Notes under the pieces: generated by a model | What the model saw: only the letters and a program-made list of their open reading frames with translations | Database searches by the model: none | What the model was told of the DNA's origin: nothing | NCBI RefSeq assembly: GCF_051020985.1 | Contig: NC_134999.1 | Coordinates: 2,356,001 to 2,420,000 of the forward strand | Direction of reading: 5' to 3' | Origin: Nomia melanderi | Lineage: Eukaryota > Arthropoda > Insecta > Hymenoptera > Halictidae | Length of the DNA stretch: 64,000 bases | Made by a program: the position numbers and the translations under genes | In this document: positions 60,666 to 64,000 of the stretch, piece after piece | How positions within the stretch are numbered: the stretch's first letter is position 1 | Layout: every line of letters starts with the position of its first letter

Positions 60666-61330
60666 TTCCTCCTTATGTTTAACTGACTTTTAGTTTTCTT
60701 GTTCATTTACTTAGGGATACTTCTATTGTACTGTTACGGCTAGACTACGCATTTTTATGCGTTTATGGATAATTAAAAAATTCAGAAGCAAATTCAGTGC
60801 ATGGATTGCAGACAATCCAAAAAATATATAAAATATACAAAGTGTAATGCTTTTTATAATATTTGTTAAAAAACACTATTTTCCATCGTAATTTTATTTT
60901 TAGAATTACTTTCTTAACACATTCGTGACTGGCAAATTTTTCGCTTTTCTAATACTGATTGTTGGTAAAAATGAAGGAAGTTTTAAGTTAATTGCCGCGA
61001 ATTTTGGACATTAAAACAAGAATAAAAATTAGAAAATTTCTTTTGAAATATTAGTCTTGTGACGATCTATTGTTTGTAGAAAAGAGCAGAAGAATAAAAT
61101 ACTTTGAACGAAAATATTTGCAAAAACGTGAATTCACGTCAGCGTTCGCGAATGCGTTAAAAATTTAAATCTGCATAAAGATCTGCTCTTTAGTTACAAC
61201 ATATGTAAAACTATAAATTAAATTAAAACTGCAATGACTACAAAGTAAATCACTTGGAATCTTCGTAATTCCACGTTATTTGTATGTGTTCAAGTATTCT
61301 CTGTCGGAAGATCATTCTATTAACCGGTTA
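60666..61330. other. AT-rich intergenic stretch, nothing recognised
   Basis: No frame or repeat copy was recognised. Confidence 0.45.
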
Positions 61331-63420
61331 ATTGCCCGAATCGCTACAGATCTTACATCCGATATTTCACAGGAATTTGATAATTCACGGCGCGACCAAT
61401 TGTCTGTGTAGCAGTAACAAGAGAAACGAGAAGAAATGATTACGGGGCGACTGCTGGTAGGTAGAGAATTCAAGAGGGATAGCCTGGTTAATATACCTAC
61501 GTGGCTGCGGGTGATGAACGCGTGTTAACCAGTTCGTTATCGGCGGAACGTTGCCCACCTCCTTCTCCGCTTGCTAGTCCAAAGAGATTTTACTTCGGAC
61601 GATAACAACGACGACAAGAAGAAGGAAGGAGTGAAAAAAGCGAAAAAGGAAAAGCGATGGTGGAAAAAGAACGAGATCATAGGAAGGGTCACAGCGAAAG
61701 GGAGAGAAAGGTAGGAAGAAAAGGATAGGTAGAGAAAGAGATGGAGAAGAAGAGAGGGAAAAAGAGTGAGAGAGAAGACGAAGAGACAGGAAGAAAAGGA
61801 TAGGTAGAGAAAGAGATGGAGAGGAAGAGAGGGAGAAAGAGAGAGAGAGAAAGAGAAGACGAAGAGACAGGAAGAAACGAATGAGGAGGATTGAGAGCGT
61901 AAAAGAGAAAGGTGAGTATATACACCAGAATGGACCTGGCTTTATCGCAAGATGCTAAGGTAATCGTCGTGCGGCAAAAAGTTATGATTCCAACGTTTCC
62001 AAGTATCGGCGATTTTCTGCAGAACTTACACGGTTGATCACTGTGACTAAGGACACTTTCCGTGTACGAGGATCCTTGTCAAATCGTGGGGAACGACGAA
62101 TGGAATTTATCCTGCATCCAGGACGTTTCCTGTTATTTGTTAGGGGACGGAAAATACAATCGTGGAAAAAATTGAGTCCTTGTTTGTGCTGACATTGAGG
62201 TTTTCTCTATACGCTTCGAGTTGATTCAATTTTTCGAATGATTTTTCACACGTTGATTGATAAATTGTCACCCATAAATATTCCATCGCATCAAAGTAAT
62301 TTGACTATTTTGATTTTCGAATCTTTCGATTTCAAAGAATCAAAACTGAATTTCGCCGACGTAACTTTCAGTTAGAATAAACTTGTTCACGGAAACATGG
62401 TGTTAAACAAACCTCTACATTTTCACTTAGGCAAGCATGTAACCTAGCAGCTGTTCCAGGAAGAACATTTTCAAGCCGACCAACTCCGTTCAGTCTCATT
62501 GTGCGAAAATATCCAGATATCAAATATCTCCAAGTACCTCCTGAGAATGATACACGTAGGAATACAGAAAATCGATTCTCCACGGTCGAACCGCCGACAC
62601 CTCTTGCTACCAATCACGAATTCGCGCAACGACCGAAATGAAAGCCTCCGGCGTAATCTTTCTAATTGGTCCGATACTGAGCAGTTCGAGTCAGCTGGAC
62701 GGTACCTTTAGCAGCAACAATCGCGGTCTAGAAAGGCCGTAGCAAACCGAATGAACCTTTGTTGGCCGTCGTTTCCCGGAGCAGGGCGGCGTAAAAAGTC
62801 TAACAAGCGGGCGAAACGGCTGAATTACGAGGAGTGTTACTGTTACTGCTCCCACTTTTCCCCGGTTTGCTGCGTCATTTTCTCGTTAACACCCTCTCGT
62901 TAACACTCTCTCTTGTTAACGTCGCTGTGTACGCGTAGTTTCTGCGGCAAGCCTAATGCAATGCAAATTCAACAGCCGTCATTGAGATATCATATCGGCC
63001 CCGTAGCAAGGGTCTAACGTCTCGACTGAACGCGACTGAAAATTAACAGTGTTGTTTATAGCGGCCATAACGTACGAATGAACGTGCAATCACGTTACTC
63101 TCGCTGCCGTCCTGCCAGATGCTCTTCCTAGTTCCCCACGGCGTGACTTTGTTACCGGCGGACTCCACCTTGACCCGGCACGTTGCCCGGGTACACGGCT
63201 TGCAAAGAAATTGGAGAACACTTATAAATTGCACACCCGTCCATGGGTATTAGAACACCGACTCCCAAGAAAATACCATGCTTTTCTATCTTTATTTTAT
63301 ACATTTGCTGTTCTACCCGTTGCCCTTGGCCAACTCACCAATCCACGGCACGTGAGAAAGGTGTTACCTACCGAAAGAGGGAATCAGTGCAGTAGAATCA
63401 CGATCATCCCAATTAATTAG
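61330..63420. other. Long GC-richer island
   Basis: Apart from the purine tract, about 2 kb has markedly higher GC than the rest of the window. Listed frames (62368-62613 minus, 62499-62711 plus, 63043-63234 minus, 63211-63420 plus) overlap on both strands and carry no domain. The composition suits a 5' flank, first exon or cluster of conserved non-coding elements of a gene beyond the window. Confidence 0.3.
61620..61915 (+). repeat. Purine (GA)-rich tract with 75-81-bp tandem units
   Basis: The words AGGAAGAAAAGGATAGGTAG recur at 61713 and 61788, and a third partial start (AGGAAGAAACG) lies at 61869. Units contain AGAGAAGACGAAGAGACAGG. The Ser-rich minus frame 61925-61689 is a by-product. 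Confidence 0.85.
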
Positions 63421-64000
63421 GAGACAAGTTCGTTCGGATTAACGATTTTTTGGATCATCGATACAGAAGGACCAGATTTGTGAACATGCCATAAATCAGT
63501 CAGACCTAAAACAGTTTTTAGATGCATTTTCAGCCATTTTGTGCACGTTCAGTAATATTTCATTTATATTTCAACTTCGCCGTTACTATTTTTCTTTTAG
63601 TACTTGTAATGCGAATGAAATCTTATTGTAAATATTAACTTCGGACAAGATACTGAAATGAGACAGTTGAAGCAGAAAAGGTGCATCTTTTAAAAAGTAA
63701 ACATTCGTAGATACGTAGTTTATTTGCATAATGGAAAATCGGATAATTGAAATTAGTATACATGATGTTCCAGTGTACATTAATCAGTTGGAAAAGCAAA
63801 AATTGTGTTTGAGAAGAATGCGATTGTCCGATTTGTTCTGAATCATGGAACAATTTCCAAATGAGTTGAAAGAATGAAAGATAAAAATAAAGGAACGTTG
63901 AGAAACGTTCTACTGATTTCTTACAAATATAGAACGACATACGAAAATTTGAGTATTTTGATTTATATCTAAGTTAGGCTCTATTACATCATCTTCTATG
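63421..64000. other. AT-rich end of window, nothing recognised
   Basis: The overlapping minus frames 63780-63586 and 63940-63635 carry no motif I recognise. No repeat copies were identified. Confidence 0.4.

Noticed and set aside
61689..61925. Ser-rich 78-codon frame
   Set aside because: It is the antisense reading of the purine tract.

Overview
This is a window of AT-rich eukaryotic nuclear DNA, almost certainly from an insect. The evidence is short exons with GT-AG introns, a Tc1/Tc3-type transposase relic, many small inverted-repeat transposons, and a pickpocket-like (DEG/ENaC) relic. The very AT-rich spacers with GC-richer islands would suit a hymenopteran such as a bee, but nothing here proves that. 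Most of the window is intergenic or intronic DNA. No tRNA, rRNA or CRISPR array was recognised.

Three coding loci can be supported. (1) On the plus strand, 21372-25434 holds four exons of a pancreatic-lipase-family (lipase / phospholipase A1-like) gene. The exons share compatible splice phases and carry all three triad positions, but the nucleophile elbow is unusual and no N-terminal exon was found. (2) Just downstream, 26264-26807 carries two blocks that look like the extracellular domain of a pickpocket DEG/ENaC channel, interrupted by stops; this is probably a relic. (3) On the minus strand, 59935-57113 is a complete three-exon gene for a 249-residue protein with a DUF4497/MAP10-like N-terminal region and a basic C-terminal tail.

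The rest is dominated by DNA-transposon debris. A Tc3-like transposon with a frameshifted transposase fills the first kilobase. At least eight families of short non-autonomous elements end in TTAA, with termini such as TTAACACTAAAACTACC, TTAACCCTTTGAGTGC, TTAACCCCTTG and TTAACACGTTGAATGCC, the arrangement expected of piggyBac-like MITEs. They occur in introns, as adjacent pairs and as one nested insertion. Other elements are a 262-bp Tc1-type MITE, a Tigger/pogo-like 684-bp element, two copies of an element ending in GGGGAAAGTAGGGTAAAA, and a foldback element with two 162-bp arms inside a lipase intron.

Region by region: 1-1021 Tc3-like element; 3.9-5.4 kb inverted-repeat complex; 5.4-21 kb mostly featureless AT-rich DNA with scattered MITEs and one GC-richer island (11.45-12.13 kb); 21.4-26.8 kb lipase and pickpocket relic; 26.9-29.4 kb MITE cluster and a promoter-like island; 29.8-45 kb sparse DNA with islands at 31.5, 32.7 and 35.7 kb; 46.4-50.6 kb large inverted repeat and GC-richer islands; 51.5-56 kb more elements; 57.1-59.9 kb DUF4497-like gene; 61.3-63.4 kb a long GC-richer island with a purine tract, possibly the 5' region of a gene beyond the window.
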